From Buchnera aphidicola (Aphis aurantii) (GTDB lineage Bacteria > Pseudomonadota > Gammaproteobacteria > Enterobacterales > Enterobacteriaceae), in the NCBI RefSeq assembly GCF_039388985.1, contig NZ_CP135021.1:248001-312000 (forward strand): 64,000 bases of DNA, in the 5' to 3' direction. The notes beneath the pieces were generated by a model that did not search any database, was not told where the DNA came from, and saw nothing but the letters and a program-made list of their open reading frames with translations. Position 1 is the stretch's first letter. The number at the start of each line of letters is the position of its first letter. Shown piece by piece: positions 49,560 through 59,473 of the stretch. A program made the translations under genes and the position numbers.

Positions 49560-50369
49560 TTAAATAAATTTTGTAGATCGTATTAATTGAAGACTAAATT
49601 TTTTGATTTCTTTCATCATTATTTTTTCTTGATTTAAGTTTTTTTCAATAATATTTATAATAGCTGATCCACATATTACACCATTAGTACCTGACATAAT
49701 TGATTGTTTCACTTGAAGAGAATTTTTAATTCCAAAACCTTGTAATAATGGTAAAGAATTATATTTTTTTACTTTTTCTATAAATTTACTTGACAGTGTA
49801 ATTGTTTGATTTTCAATCCCTGTTACTCCAGGTCGAGATAATAAATAAATATATCCTTTCGCATATAGAGCAAGTTTAGATAAAAAATGATCATCTGCAT
49901 CAGGAGGACATATAAAAATAGAGTCGATATTAAATTCATTGGCATATTGATAAAAAATATTATATTCTTCAATAGGCACATCAGCTATTAATACAGAATC
50001 TAAACCACATATTTTACATTGTCTATAAAAATTTCTAATTCCCTGACTATATATAAGATTAGCATATAGTAATATACCTATGGGAAGGGTTAAATATTTT
50101 TTACGTATTTTTTGAATTACTTCAAAAGATTTGAATATCCCATAATTTTTAGATAACGCACGTAAATTTGATTTTTGAATAATAGGACCATCTGCCAATG
50201 GATCTGAAAATGGAATTCCTAATTCTAGTGCATCTGCTCCGTTTGAAATTAATATATCAATAATTTTCATTGATGTTTCTAAAGAAGGATCACCTATAAT
50301 TAAAAATGGAACAAAACATCCTTCTTTACGTGAAGTTTTTTGTTTGAATGTTTTTTGATAACGATTCAC
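49560..50369 (-). CDS. trpA: tryptophan synthase alpha subunit
   Basis: TrpA cleaves indole-3-glycerol phosphate to indole, which is channelled to TrpB. It has 269 residues against 268. Catalytic Glu49 and Asp60 are in [13 protein letters not shown] at E. coli positions. The start codon is GTG, overlapping the trpB stop as GTGA, so translation is coupled. It is the last gene of the trpDCBA operon, which supplies an essential amino acid to the aphid. Confidence 0.97.
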   Translation of the reverse strand: MNRYQKTFKQKTSRKEGCFVPFLIIGDPSLETSMKIIDILISNGADALELGIPFSDPLADGPIIQKSNLRALSKNYGIFKSFEVIQKIRKKYLTLPIGILLYANLIYSQGIRNFYRQCKICGLDSVLIADVPIEEYNIFYQYANEFNIDSIFICPPDADDHFLSKLALYAKGYIYLLSRPGVTGIENQTITLSSKFIEKVKKYNSLPLLQGFGIKNSLQVKQSIMSGTNGVICGSAIINIIEKNLNQEKIMMKEIKKFSLQLIRSTKFI

Positions 50370-51553
50370 AATTTTTTCCTATTTTCTAAAATATCACTTA
50401 CTGTAAAAATATCTTTGTCTCCTCGACCAGAAAGATTTACTATTAAAATTTGATTTTTATCTGGTTTAAGATTCATCATTTTTAATGCATAAGCTACTGC
50501 ATGAGAAGATTCTAATGCAGGAATAATACCTTCTTTTTTAGATAAAATTTGAAATGCTTCTAATGCTTCTTTATCAGTAATTGCAACATATTGAGCGCGT
50601 TTGATACTATTAAGCCAGGCATGTTCAGGGCCGACTGAAGGAAAGTCTAAACCGGCAGAAATAGACCAAGATTGTTGAATTTGACCTTCTTCATTTTGCA
50701 TTAAATAAGATTTCATTCCAAAATAAATTCCCTGTCTTCCACGATTTAATGGTGCACCATGTTTTTTTGTATTGATACCTTGACCAGCTGGTTCTACACC
50801 AATCAAACGAACTTTTTCATTGATAAAATCAGAAAATATACCGATAGCGTTTGATCCACCACCAACACATGCGATGATAGAGTCTGGTAGTTTGTTTTCA
50901 TGCTCTAAAATTTGTTTTTTTGTTTCTTCACCTATTATTTTTTGAAATTCTTTTACTATCTTTGGATAGGGATGAGGCCCGGCTGCTGTTCCTATCATAT
51001 AATGTGAAGATTTATAACTATGCGACCAATCTCTTAATGCTTCATTGCATGCATCTTTTAAGGTTCCAGAACCACTCTTAACAGATATAACTTCAGCACC
51101 CATTAATTTCATACGGAATACGTTTGGTTTTTGGCGCTCAATATCTTTAAAGCCCATATATATACGACATTTTAAATTTAGTAATGCGCAAGCAATAGCA
51201 GTAGCAACACCATGTTGGCCAGCGCCAGTTTCAGCAATAATTTCTTTTTTGTTCATTTGAATTGCTAACATCGCTTGACCTAATACTTGATTGGTTTTAT
51301 GTGCACCACCATGCAACAAATCTTCTCTTTTTAAATAAATACGTGTTTTTGTGCCTTTTGTTAAATTTTTACATAAAGTCAATGGTGTTGGTCTTCCTGC
51401 GTAATTTTTTAAAAGATATAAAAAATTTTTTTGAAAATTTAAATCTTTTTTTGAATCAATAAAATTTTGTTCTAATTCATATAAAGCCGGCATTAATATT
51501 TGAGGAACATACATGCCTCCAAACTCGCCAAAATAAGGATTAAGTAATGCCAT
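50366..51553 (-). CDS. trpB: tryptophan synthase beta subunit
   Basis: TrpB condenses indole and serine to tryptophan using PLP. It has 395 residues against 397 in E. coli. The PLP lysine is Lys86 in HGGAHKTNQ; the phosphate-binding [10 protein letters not shown] and the GRGDKD near the C-terminus are intact. It is coupled to trpA and lies 34 bases after trpC. Confidence 0.98.
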   Translation of the reverse strand: MALLNPYFGEFGGMYVPQILMPALYELEQNFIDSKKDLNFQKNFLYLLKNYAGRPTPLTLCKNLTKGTKTRIYLKREDLLHGGAHKTNQVLGQAMLAIQMNKKEIIAETGAGQHGVATAIACALLNLKCRIYMGFKDIERQKPNVFRMKLMGAEVISVKSGSGTLKDACNEALRDWSHSYKSSHYMIGTAAGPHPYPKIVKEFQKIIGEETKKQILEHENKLPDSIIACVGGGSNAIGIFSDFINEKVRLIGVEPAGQGINTKKHGAPLNRGRQGIYFGMKSYLMQNEEGQIQQSWSISAGLDFPSVGPEHAWLNSIKRAQYVAITDKEALEAFQILSKKEGIIPALESSHAVAYALKMMNLKPDKNQILIVNLSGRGDKDIFTVSDILENRKKL

Positions 51554-51587
51554 TTAAAGTTATTCCTCTATTTATAAAAACAACTTC

Positions 51588-52943
51588 TTAAGATATTAAT
51601 CTATGAAAAATGAGTTTTATTTTTTTATGATCTTTAATGCCTGGTGATATTTCTACTCCAGAATTTAAATCTAATCCAAAACAATTGAATTTTAATGCAT
51701 ATATACAATTTTTAATATTAATTCCACCTGCTAAAATGACATTATGTAACATAGAGTTTCTTAAAATTGACCAATTAAATGCTGTATTGCTTCCTCCAGA
51801 AGTTGAATCAAATATATATTTATTTATATGATTCCAATTTAACAAAGGAAGTATTGATTTAATGGAAAATGCTTTCCAAATTTTAATATTTTTAGGCAAT
51901 TTTTTTCTTAATAAATCAATATATTTTTGATCTTCATTACCATGTAATTGTATAGCATATAAATATAATTCATTAGATACTTCTAAAATTGTATTTATAT
52001 TTTGATTTTGAAATACTCCTATATATCTTAAATTGCTATTAAAGCTAATATTTTTTGCAATTTGTTTTGTAATTTTACGAGGTGAATTTTCTGCAAAAAT
52101 TAAACCTCCATAAATTGCACCATATTTTTCACTTGCTTTAGCATCAACGGAACGAGTTAGTCCGCATATTTTATTATGACCATAGATTAAAGATTTAGTG
52201 CTTATTTCTAAATCTTTTTTTGACATTAAACTTGTTCCAATTAAAAAACCGTTAACAATTTTTTTTAATTCTCTTATTTGAAAATTGTTTTTTATTCCTG
52301 ATTCACTAATAATTATTCTGTTTTTAATTAATGGAGCTAAATTTCGAGTACGATTTAAATCAATAGATAAATCATGTAAATTACGATTATTAATCCCAAT
52401 AATTTTAGCATTTAATTTAATAGCACGATTTATTTCTTCAATATTATTAACTTCAGTTAAAATTCCCATATTTAATTTTTTTGCTATTTCAGAAAAAATA
52501 ATATATTGCTGATCGTTTAAAATAGACAACATAAGTAAAATAGCGTCTGCATTATAATATCGAGCTAAATAAATTTGATATGGATCAATAAAGAAATCTT
52601 TACATAAAATTGGTTGGGAAACATGATTTTTTACAATGTTTATAAATTTTAAATCTCCATGAAAATATTTTTCATCTGTTAAAACTGAAATAGAAGAAGC
52701 ATATTTTTTATATATATTAGCAATAGCAATTAAATTGAAATTTTTTTGAATAATTCCTAAAGAAGGAGATGATTTTTTGCATTCTAATATAAAAGCAGGA
52801 TATTTATTATTTAATGCATCATAGAAATTACGAGTTTTTGTGTTCAATTTTTTTTTAATATCTTGGAAAATTTCTTTTTTTTTTCGATATTTAATCCAAT
52901 CTATTTTATCTTTAATAATTCTATTCAGTATTGTTTCTTGCAT
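51588..52943 (-). CDS. trpC: bifunctional indole-3-glycerol phosphate synthase / phosphoribosylanthranilate isomerase
   Basis: This is a fused TrpC-TrpF protein of 451 residues (E. coli 453). The N-terminal IGPS barrel has AFILECKKSSPSLG, ISVLTDEKYF and ISESGI. The C-terminal PRAI barrel starts near residue 255 with KICGLTR and includes LHGNEDQ and AGGINIKNC. It catalyses two consecutive steps of tryptophan synthesis. Its start overlaps the end of trpD by 23 bases. Confidence 0.97.
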   Translation of the reverse strand: MQETILNRIIKDKIDWIKYRKKKEIFQDIKKKLNTKTRNFYDALNNKYPAFILECKKSSPSLGIIQKNFNLIAIANIYKKYASSISVLTDEKYFHGDLKFINIVKNHVSQPILCKDFFIDPYQIYLARYYNADAILLMLSILNDQQYIIFSEIAKKLNMGILTEVNNIEEINRAIKLNAKIIGINNRNLHDLSIDLNRTRNLAPLIKNRIIISESGIKNNFQIRELKKIVNGFLIGTSLMSKKDLEISTKSLIYGHNKICGLTRSVDAKASEKYGAIYGGLIFAENSPRKITKQIAKNISFNSNLRYIGVFQNQNINTILEVSNELYLYAIQLHGNEDQKYIDLLRKKLPKNIKIWKAFSIKSILPLLNWNHINKYIFDSTSGGSNTAFNWSILRNSMLHNVILAGGINIKNCIYALKFNCFGLDLNSGVEISPGIKDHKKIKLIFHRLIS

Positions 52944-53952
52944 ATTTATCTTCTTTTAACATATTAGAAATTTTAATTATATGTTTATAAACGTCACCAC
53001 TTCGAATTTTATTTAATATCATTTGTGTATTTTTTTTTAAATCTGTATATCCAAAATTTTTCAATAAAAGTGAAACATTTGCAGCAATTAATTCTTCGTG
53101 TAATTTATCTCCTTTACCTTTCATAACTTTTTTAATAATATCATAACTTTCTTCTGTAGAACTCGCTATACATGTTTTTTTAGGATGCTCTTTTAGGCCA
53201 AAATCTTTTGCTTCTAAATGATATGAATAAATTTTTTTATTTAATAATTCTGAAATATATGTGATACCATTCAATGTTACTTCATCAGTTCCATCGCCGT
53301 GGAGTACAATTCCTCGCTGATATTTTAGCTTTTGCAAAATTTCAATTACTGGATGAATTAAACTTTTTTTATAAACACCTATTACTGTATAGGAAGGTTG
53401 AGAAGGATTTAAAAATGGTCCTAATAAATTAAAAATAGTTTTAATTTTTAAAATTTTTCGAATATTGGACGCATGTTGAAAGCTGTGATGATAATTAGGT
53501 GCAAATAAAAAACAAATATTTAATTGATTTAAAGTTTTTAAAGCATTGTTTAAAGATGGATTTAAATTAATTTTAAATTTTCTCAATAAATCAGATGAAC
53601 CTGAAATACTTGATACACCTTTATTGCAGTGTTTGATAATTTTAAATCCACAGCAAGATGCAACAAAAGCGCTAGCAGTTGAAATATTAATTGTATTTTT
53701 ATTATCTCCACCTGTTCCGACTATATCAGAAAAAACATAATTAGGTCTAGGAAATAACTTCATTGTTTCTAAACAAGCGTAAGTTGCACCTAGTATCTCA
53801 TCTACTGATTCATCGCGGACATGCATAGCTGTTAAAAGAGATGATAATTGTATTTCGTTTATTTTACCAGCAATAATAGATTTAAATAATTTATAACTTT
53901 CTTCTTTTGTTAAAAATTTTAACTGATAAAGTTTTTTAAATATATTTTGCAT
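52921..53952 (-). CDS. trpD: anthranilate phosphoribosyltransferase
   Basis: TrpD joins anthranilate to PRPP. The 343 residues correspond only to the phosphoribosyltransferase part. E. coli TrpD is a TrpG-TrpD fusion of about 531 residues, so the amidotransferase is separate here. GTGGDNKNTINIST binds PRPP, and KHCNKGVSSISGSSDLL is typical. AAAGGTG precedes the ATG. No trpE or trpG lies upstream; in many Buchnera these are on an amplified plasmid (established knowledge). Confidence 0.97.
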   Translation of the reverse strand: MQNIFKKLYQLKFLTKEESYKLFKSIIAGKINEIQLSSLLTAMHVRDESVDEILGATYACLETMKLFPRPNYVFSDIVGTGGDNKNTINISTASAFVASCCGFKIIKHCNKGVSSISGSSDLLRKFKINLNPSLNNALKTLNQLNICFLFAPNYHHSFQHASNIRKILKIKTIFNLLGPFLNPSQPSYTVIGVYKKSLIHPVIEILQKLKYQRGIVLHGDGTDEVTLNGITYISELLNKKIYSYHLEAKDFGLKEHPKKTCIASSTEESYDIIKKVMKGKGDKLHEELIAANVSLLLKNFGYTDLKKNTQMILNKIRSGDVYKHIIKISNMLKEDKYARNNTE

Positions 53953-54010
53953 GAAACACCTTTTAAAATTTTAATTAAAAGTTAATATTTTACAATTTTT
54001 ACAATAATCG

Positions 54011-54030
54011 ATTGAATTAAATAATTCAAT
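54011..54030. promoter_or_regulatory. perfect dyad between trpD and the EamA gene
   Basis: ATTGAATT (54011-54018) and AATTCAAT (54023-54030) form an exact inverted repeat with a four-base spacer, in the 184-base divergent gap that must carry the trpDCBA promoter. It could be an operator-like site or a small hairpin. Confidence 0.35.
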
Positions 54031-54136
54031 TCAAATTTTATAAACTTTATTTATAATATTGGATTTATCTTTTAAAAATTTTTTATTCAGAATAAACTAA
54101 TATAAATATAAATAATTTTATTATTGGAAGTGTAAA

Positions 54137-55039
54137 ATGAAAAAAATAATAATAATATTATTATTTGCCTTAGTTTCTATTACATGGGGAACTACTTGGA
54201 TAGCTATGAAAATTGCTGTAGAAACAATTCCTCCATTATTTGCTACTGGCATACGATTTTTAATTGCTTCTCCTTTATTAATTATACTGTCTTGTATTAC
54301 CAAGACACCTTTATTATTTCCATATGGTCAAAGAAATTTTCAAATTATTATTTCTTTTTTTTATTTTTCAATACCTTTTACACTAATGTTATATGGAGGT
54401 AAATATGTAAGTTCTTCTATTTCTTCAGTTATTTTTTCAAGTATGCCAGTTATTGTATTAATTTTTTCTTCTTTTTTTTTTAAAAAAAAAATAGATTTAA
54501 TCAAAAAAATTGGTATATTTATCTCTTTAATCACATTATTTTTTATTTTATTAATTGATTTAAAATCAGAAAATTTTTTTCAATGGAAAGGTATTATAGC
54601 TTTAGTATTAGCATTATTTAGTCATGCTTTAATTTATATAGAATGTCAAAAAAGATGTACTAATATTTCTATCATTACATTCAATGCGCTACCATCTTTG
54701 ATATCCGGAATATTTTTATCTATTGTGTCTTGGTTTTTTGAGCATCCTAATATTTATTTATTTTCAAAACAATCAATTTTAGCTATTTTTTATCTTGGAG
54801 ATTTTTCGGGTATTTTTGGTATTTTATCCTATTTTTACTTGCAAAAAAAAGTTAGTTCATTTTATGCTTCTACTGTTTTTTTAATTTTTCCCTTAATTTC
54901 TTATATTTTAGAAGTTTATTTTTATAAAAAAATATTTTTTTTCTATAAATTATGGTTTATTTTACCACTTTTAATAGGAATATTATTAACATTAATTCCA
55001 ATAAATTTTTTTCAAGATATAAAAAGGCGTTTTCAATGA
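54137..55039 (+). CDS. EamA-family (DMT superfamily) transporter
   Basis: This 300-residue protein has about ten hydrophobic segments in two repeated halves, as in the drug/metabolite transporter superfamily. The N-terminus [20 protein letters not shown] followed by ATGIRFLIA is the EamA signature. The substrate is not deducible. It is divergent from trpDCBA, and its stop overlaps the rluB start (ATGA). It is not at the corresponding E. coli position between trp and rluB, where yciO/yciQ lie. Family members include amino acid and metabolite exporters, so export of an amino acid is possible but unproven. Confidence 0.88.
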   Translation: MKKIIIILLFALVSITWGTTWIAMKIAVETIPPLFATGIRFLIASPLLIILSCITKTPLLFPYGQRNFQIIISFFYFSIPFTLMLYGGKYVSSSISSVIFSSMPVIVLIFSSFFFKKKIDLIKKIGIFISLITLFFILLIDLKSENFFQWKGIIALVLALFSHALIYIECQKRCTNISIITFNALPSLISGIFLSIVSWFFEHPNIYLFSKQSILAIFYLGDFSGIFGILSYFYLQKKVSSFYASTVFLIFPLISYILEVYFYKKIFFFYKLWFILPLLIGILLTLIPINFFQDIKRRFQ

Positions 55040-55773
55040 AGGAAAAAATACAAAAAATACTTGCTGATTCTGGATATGGTTCGCGTCGTTATATAGAATC
55101 AATAATCCAACAGGGCAATGTATTGATAAATAATAAAAAAGCAGTTATTGGTCAATATTTCGATAAAAATCAATCTGAAAAAGTTTTTTTAAATAAAAAA
55201 CAGATATTTTTTAAACAAAATAAAAAATTAAAAATGATTATTTATAATAAACCTGAAGGTGAAATTTGCACTAAAAGCGACCCTCAAAAACGATCAACTG
55301 TATTTGATAAATTACCTACTTTATATTTAAACAGATGGATTAGTGTTGGTCGATTAGACATAAATACTAAAGGATTATTGTTATTTACAAACAATGGTTC
55401 GTTGGCTCATCAACTTATGCACCCGAAAAATCAAATTGAACGTGAATATTACATACGTGTTCGCGGAAAAATAAATGCAAACATAATAGATATTTTAAAA
55501 AAAGGAGTTAAAATTAAAGATAATTATATTTCATTTAAGAGTATTGAATTAATTTCAAATCATACAAAAAAAAATAAGTGGTTTAAAGGTGTTTTATGTG
55601 AAGGTAAAAATCGTGAAATTAGATTAATTTTTAATGCAATACAATGCCAAGTAAGTAAACTAATTAGAGTGCGATATGGAAATATTTTTTTACCAAAAAA
55701 CTTAAAAGAAGGACGGTGGAAAAATTTAAATCATATACCTTTAAAAAATTTATGTAATTTAATTAAACAATAA
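55036..55773 (+). CDS. rluB: 23S rRNA pseudouridine synthase RluB
   Basis: RluB makes pseudouridine at 23S position 2605. An S4 RNA-binding domain (residues 1-60, [15 protein letters not shown]) precedes the catalytic domain with Asp in [15 protein letters not shown]. It has 245 residues against 291 in E. coli, which has a long basic tail that is missing here. The ATG at 55036 is preferred over an upstream in-frame ATG lying within the EamA gene, because it overlaps the EamA stop by four bases and aligns with E. coli. Confidence 0.95.
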   Translation: MKEKIQKILADSGYGSRRYIESIIQQGNVLINNKKAVIGQYFDKNQSEKVFLNKKQIFFKQNKKLKMIIYNKPEGEICTKSDPQKRSTVFDKLPTLYLNRWISVGRLDINTKGLLLFTNNGSLAHQLMHPKNQIEREYYIRVRGKINANIIDILKKGVKIKDNYISFKSIELISNHTKKNKWFKGVLCEGKNREIRLIFNAIQCQVSKLIRVRYGNIFLPKNLKEGRWKNLNHIPLKNLCNLIKQ

Positions 55774-55915
55774 AGTTAAATAAAAAAATCAAAGTTTTTT
55801 ATAAAAACCAAAAAAATCTTTTGTTTAAACATTTAAAAATAACAAAATTTATATTCATGTAAATTTAAATTAAATAATAACATACGATATTTATATTATT
55901 CATTGGGTTAAAATC

Positions 55916-58483
55916 ATGTATAAATCTCTAGTTATAGTTGAATCACCAGTTAAAGCAAAAACTATAAATCAATATTTAGGTGATAATTATATAGTAAAAT
56001 CTAGTGTTGGTCATATTCGAGACTTATCCAGCAATCAGTCTAAAAAAAGGAAAAGCACTCAAAATTCTTACTCGAAAAATTATGAAAAAGAACGATTAAT
56101 TCAGCAAATGGGAATTGATCCATATAAAAATTGGAATTTTCAATATCATATTTTGCCTGGAAAAGAAAAAATTATTAATGAATTAAAAAATATTGCAAAT
56201 CAAGTTAACCGAATATATCTTGCTACAGATTTAGATAGAGAAGGAGAAGCAATAGCTTGGCATTTGAAAGAAGTTATTGGAGGAGATTCTTCGAAATTTG
56301 TACGTGTAGTGTTTAATGAAATAACTCAGCATGCAATTGATAAAGCTTTTCAAAATATCGGCCAGATTAACATGTATCGAGTTTATGCGCAGCAAGCTCG
56401 GAGATTTATGGATCGAATTGTAGGGTATATGATTTCTCCTTTATTATGGAAAAAAATTTGCAGAGGTTTATCTGCTGGACGAGTACAGTCCGTAGCCCTA
56501 AGAATTGTTGTAGAACGGGAAAATGAAATAAGAAATTTTATACCAAAAGAATATTGGAAATTAAATGTTATCTTAATGTCATCTGAAAAGAAAAATATTA
56601 CTCTGGAAGTAACACATTATAAAAATAAAAAACTTATTTTAAATAGTAAAGCAGAAGTAAAAGAAATAATTAAAAAACTTAAAAAACAATCTTTTTCTAT
56701 TACTGATCAAAAAAATAAAATTTTATATAGAAAACCACTCGCTCCTTTTATTACATCGACTTTACAACAATCCTCCAGCCTCAATTTAGGATTTAGTGTA
56801 AAAAAAACTATGTTTTTAGCTCAAAAATTATATGAAGAAGGATATATAACTTATATGAGAACTGATTCTTGTTTTTTAAGTGGTAATGCAATTAAAAAAG
56901 CAAGAAATTACATAAAAAATAATTATAGTATTGATTTTTTGCCTAAAAAACCAAATATATATTTGAATAAAAAAAATTCTCAAGAAGCACATGAAGCAAT
57001 ACGCCCTACAGATGTAGAATTAACTATTATTAATAAAAACAAAATACATGCTGATGCTATTAAGTTGTATCAATTAATTTGGAAACAATTTATAGCCTGT
57101 CAAATGAAGCCAGAAAAATATCAATCTATTACAATAAAAGTAGTAACAGATCAATTTAAGTTAAAATCGTCTAGAAATATAACACTTTTTAAAGGTTGGA
57201 CAAAGATATTTAAAAAAACAGAATTAATTAAATATAATATCTCAGATTTTAAAATAGATAATATTTTATTCATAGAAAAAATTATACCAAATCAGATGTT
57301 TACAAAACCATCTCCAAGATTTAATGAGGCATCATTAGTTCGAGAGTTAGAAAAAAAAGGCATTGGACGACCTTCTACTTATGCAAGTATAATAACAAAA
57401 ATCAAAGATAAAGGATATTTAAAAGTTAAACAAAACAAGTTTTATGCTACCAAAATTGGCGAAGTTCTTATTACTCAATTAAAAAAATATTTTGCTGATT
57501 TAGTTGACTATAACTTTACTGCACGTATGGAAAAAAAACTTGATCAAATATCTTCCAATAAAATTTCTTGGAAAAATGTGCTTAATATGTTTTTTGAAAA
57601 TTTCTTAAGACAATTTGAACAAGCAAAAAAACCTTCAGAAGAAGGCGGAATGATAAATAATATTACTATTTTAACAGATTTACATTGTTCTGATTGTAAT
57701 AAAAAAATGGGTATAAAAACAGCTATTACAGGTGTTTTTTTAAGTTGTTCAGGATATAATTTAACATCTAAAGAACGTTGTAAAAATACTATAAATTTAA
57801 TTGCATTAAATGATATTGATTTAACTAAAAAAAATTGTATTAATACAAAAGAACTTAAAAAAAAATGTGAAAAATGCAATACTATCATGGATAGTTATTT
57901 GATCAATAAAAATTTAAAAATTTATATTTGTGAAAATAGTCCTATATGCACAATATATTATATCGAAAAAGGTAAGTTTGAAAGTCCAGTTTATTTATCT
58001 AAAAAATTATATTGTGACAAATGTAAATGCAATATGGTGTTAAAAATAGGAAAATTTGGAAAATTTTTTATATGTTCTAACACGGTATGCAAAAATACAC
58101 GAAAAATATTACCTAATGGTGAAATATCAAAACCAAAATTAGAACCGATTCCATTTCCGGATATAATGTGTTCTAAATCCAATGCATGGTTTGTATTAAG
58201 AGAAGGAATATCTGGTATATTTTTTGCTGCTAATACTTTCCCGAAATCAAGAGAAACTAGATCTCCTTTTATAGAAGAATTAGCTCAATTTAAACATTTA
58301 TTGCCTGAAAAATTGCATTATTTAGCTGATGCTCCAAAAATAGATGAAGAAGGAAATAAAGTGTTAGTTTGTTTTGACAAACTAAATAAAACACAATATA
58401 TAGCTTCTAAAAAAGAAGGTAAATTTACAGGATGGTCAGCATTTTTTATTAAAAATAAATGGTGTATTTATAATAAATCATAA
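55916..58483 (+). CDS. topA: DNA topoisomerase I
   Basis: TopA relaxes negative supercoils. It has 855 residues against 865. The Toprim domain has Glu9 (VIVESPVKAKT) and Asp105, Asp107, Glu109 (ATDLDREGEA); the catalytic Tyr313 is in GYITYMRTDS. Three tetracysteine zinc motifs occupy the C-terminal region (CSDCNKKMG, CEKCNTIM, CDKCKCNM), followed by ribbon domains. rluB-topA neighbourhood follows E. coli with intervening genes lost. It converges with suhB, 20 bases apart. Confidence 0.98.
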   Translation: MYKSLVIVESPVKAKTINQYLGDNYIVKSSVGHIRDLSSNQSKKRKSTQNSYSKNYEKERLIQQMGIDPYKNWNFQYHILPGKEKIINELKNIANQVNRIYLATDLDREGEAIAWHLKEVIGGDSSKFVRVVFNEITQHAIDKAFQNIGQINMYRVYAQQARRFMDRIVGYMISPLLWKKICRGLSAGRVQSVALRIVVERENEIRNFIPKEYWKLNVILMSSEKKNITLEVTHYKNKKLILNSKAEVKEIIKKLKKQSFSITDQKNKILYRKPLAPFITSTLQQSSSLNLGFSVKKTMFLAQKLYEEGYITYMRTDSCFLSGNAIKKARNYIKNNYSIDFLPKKPNIYLNKKNSQEAHEAIRPTDVELTIINKNKIHADAIKLYQLIWKQFIACQMKPEKYQSITIKVVTDQFKLKSSRNITLFKGWTKIFKKTELIKYNISDFKIDNILFIEKIIPNQMFTKPSPRFNEASLVRELEKKGIGRPSTYASIITKIKDKGYLKVKQNKFYATKIGEVLITQLKKYFADLVDYNFTARMEKKLDQISSNKISWKNVLNMFFENFLRQFEQAKKPSEEGGMINNITILTDLHCSDCNKKMGIKTAITGVFLSCSGYNLTSKERCKNTINLIALNDIDLTKKNCINTKELKKKCEKCNTIMDSYLINKNLKIYICENSPICTIYYIEKGKFESPVYLSKKLYCDKCKCNMVLKIGKFGKFFICSNTVCKNTRKILPNGEISKPKLEPIPFPDIMCSKSNAWFVLREGISGIFFAANTFPKSRETRSPFIEELAQFKHLLPEKLHYLADAPKIDEEGNKVLVCFDKLNKTQYIASKKEGKFTGWSAFFIKNKWCIYNKS

Positions 58484-58503
58484 ACAATATAATTATATTA
58501 CTA

Positions 58504-59295
58504 TTATGTTGTTGAAATGTAACATTCACGAATTTTTTCAGTAATAGATTTAATAAATTTAGGGCTACTAGTAAAATTTAAAATACAATTAATGCTTTTT
58601 TCTTGAAAATCGCTTGTTAAACATCCAGATTCACGAGCTTGTAATTGTCCTGCAATAAAATTGGTAACATTTAATAAACTATAATTGATAATTAAGCAAT
58701 CTATTTTACCGGAAGATACATATGCTAAATCTAATAAAGTTGAGCCAGTGCATCTAAATGAAATACCAGATAAAATTAACTTTTGATATATCTTAAAATA
58801 AGATTGCGATTGTATATTTTGAAATGTTAAATTTGTTGATATTGTGGTGTCACTTAGAGCATTTAGATTAGTACATCGAGTTCGATATCCATTTAATTGG
58901 GAACCCTGACCTCTAACAGATGTAAATAAATCATTTTTTATTGGATCATATATTACCGAAATTTCTGTATTTTTTTTTATTATCACCGCTATTGATATAC
59001 AAAAATGTGGAAAATTTTTAATAAAATTTTTTTTTCCATCTAGTTCATTAATAATCCATAAAATTTTTTTATCAGTGATTGTATAATTAGTATTTTTTTG
59101 AATAATAATATGGTTTGGATAATATTTATAAATAATTTCACTAATTACTTGATATGTTTTATACATTACTTTTTTAATAAAATATTGTTTTTTTTCAAAA
59201 TCTTCTCTAATAAACTTTTGAGCATCATAATTTTGCGCAATAATATTCCCTCCTTTACGAATTGCTCGAATTGCAATGTTTAACATAGGGTGCAT
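58504..59295 (-). CDS. suhB: SuhB, inositol-monophosphatase-like, metal site degraded
   Basis: In E. coli SuhB is an inositol monophosphatase fold that also joins the Nus complex for rRNA antitermination. The 263 residues (E. coli 267) align throughout: MHPMLNIAIRAIRKGGNIIAQ, FPHFCISIAV, DLFTSVRGQGSQLNGYR and DLAYVSSGKID. The metal ligands are largely lost: E. coli Asp44 is Met44, Glu67 is Lys67, Asp84 is Asn83, Asp212 is Asn212, and only Asp87 (here Asp86) remains. Catalysis is therefore unlikely, while the fold seems kept. AGGAG at 59302-59306 is a strong ribosome site. Confidence 0.94.
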   Translation of the reverse strand: MHPMLNIAIRAIRKGGNIIAQNYDAQKFIREDFEKKQYFIKKVMYKTYQVISEIIYKYYPNHIIIQKNTNYTITDKKILWIINELDGKKNFIKNFPHFCISIAVIIKKNTEISVIYDPIKNDLFTSVRGQGSQLNGYRTRCTNLNALSDTTISTNLTFQNIQSQSYFKIYQKLILSGISFRCTGSTLLDLAYVSSGKIDCLIINYSLLNVTNFIAGQLQARESGCLTSDFQEKSINCILNFTSSPKFIKSITEKIRECYISTT

Positions 59296-59473
59296 TAAAT
59301 TCTCCTAAATTTAAAAAAATAATATATTTGTTTTAAAATATGTTTTATAAAAAATAATAATATCATAATTTAAATATATTTAATATTTTAAATATTTTAA
59401 ATTACTTTATGTTATAACAATTAAAGATTAATTAAAGTTATTTTAATAATTATTTTTAATTGGATATCAAAAA

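Noticed and set aside
54184..54402. 72-codon frame overlapping the EamA gene
   Set aside because: It is an out-of-frame shadow inside a well-supported membrane protein gene.
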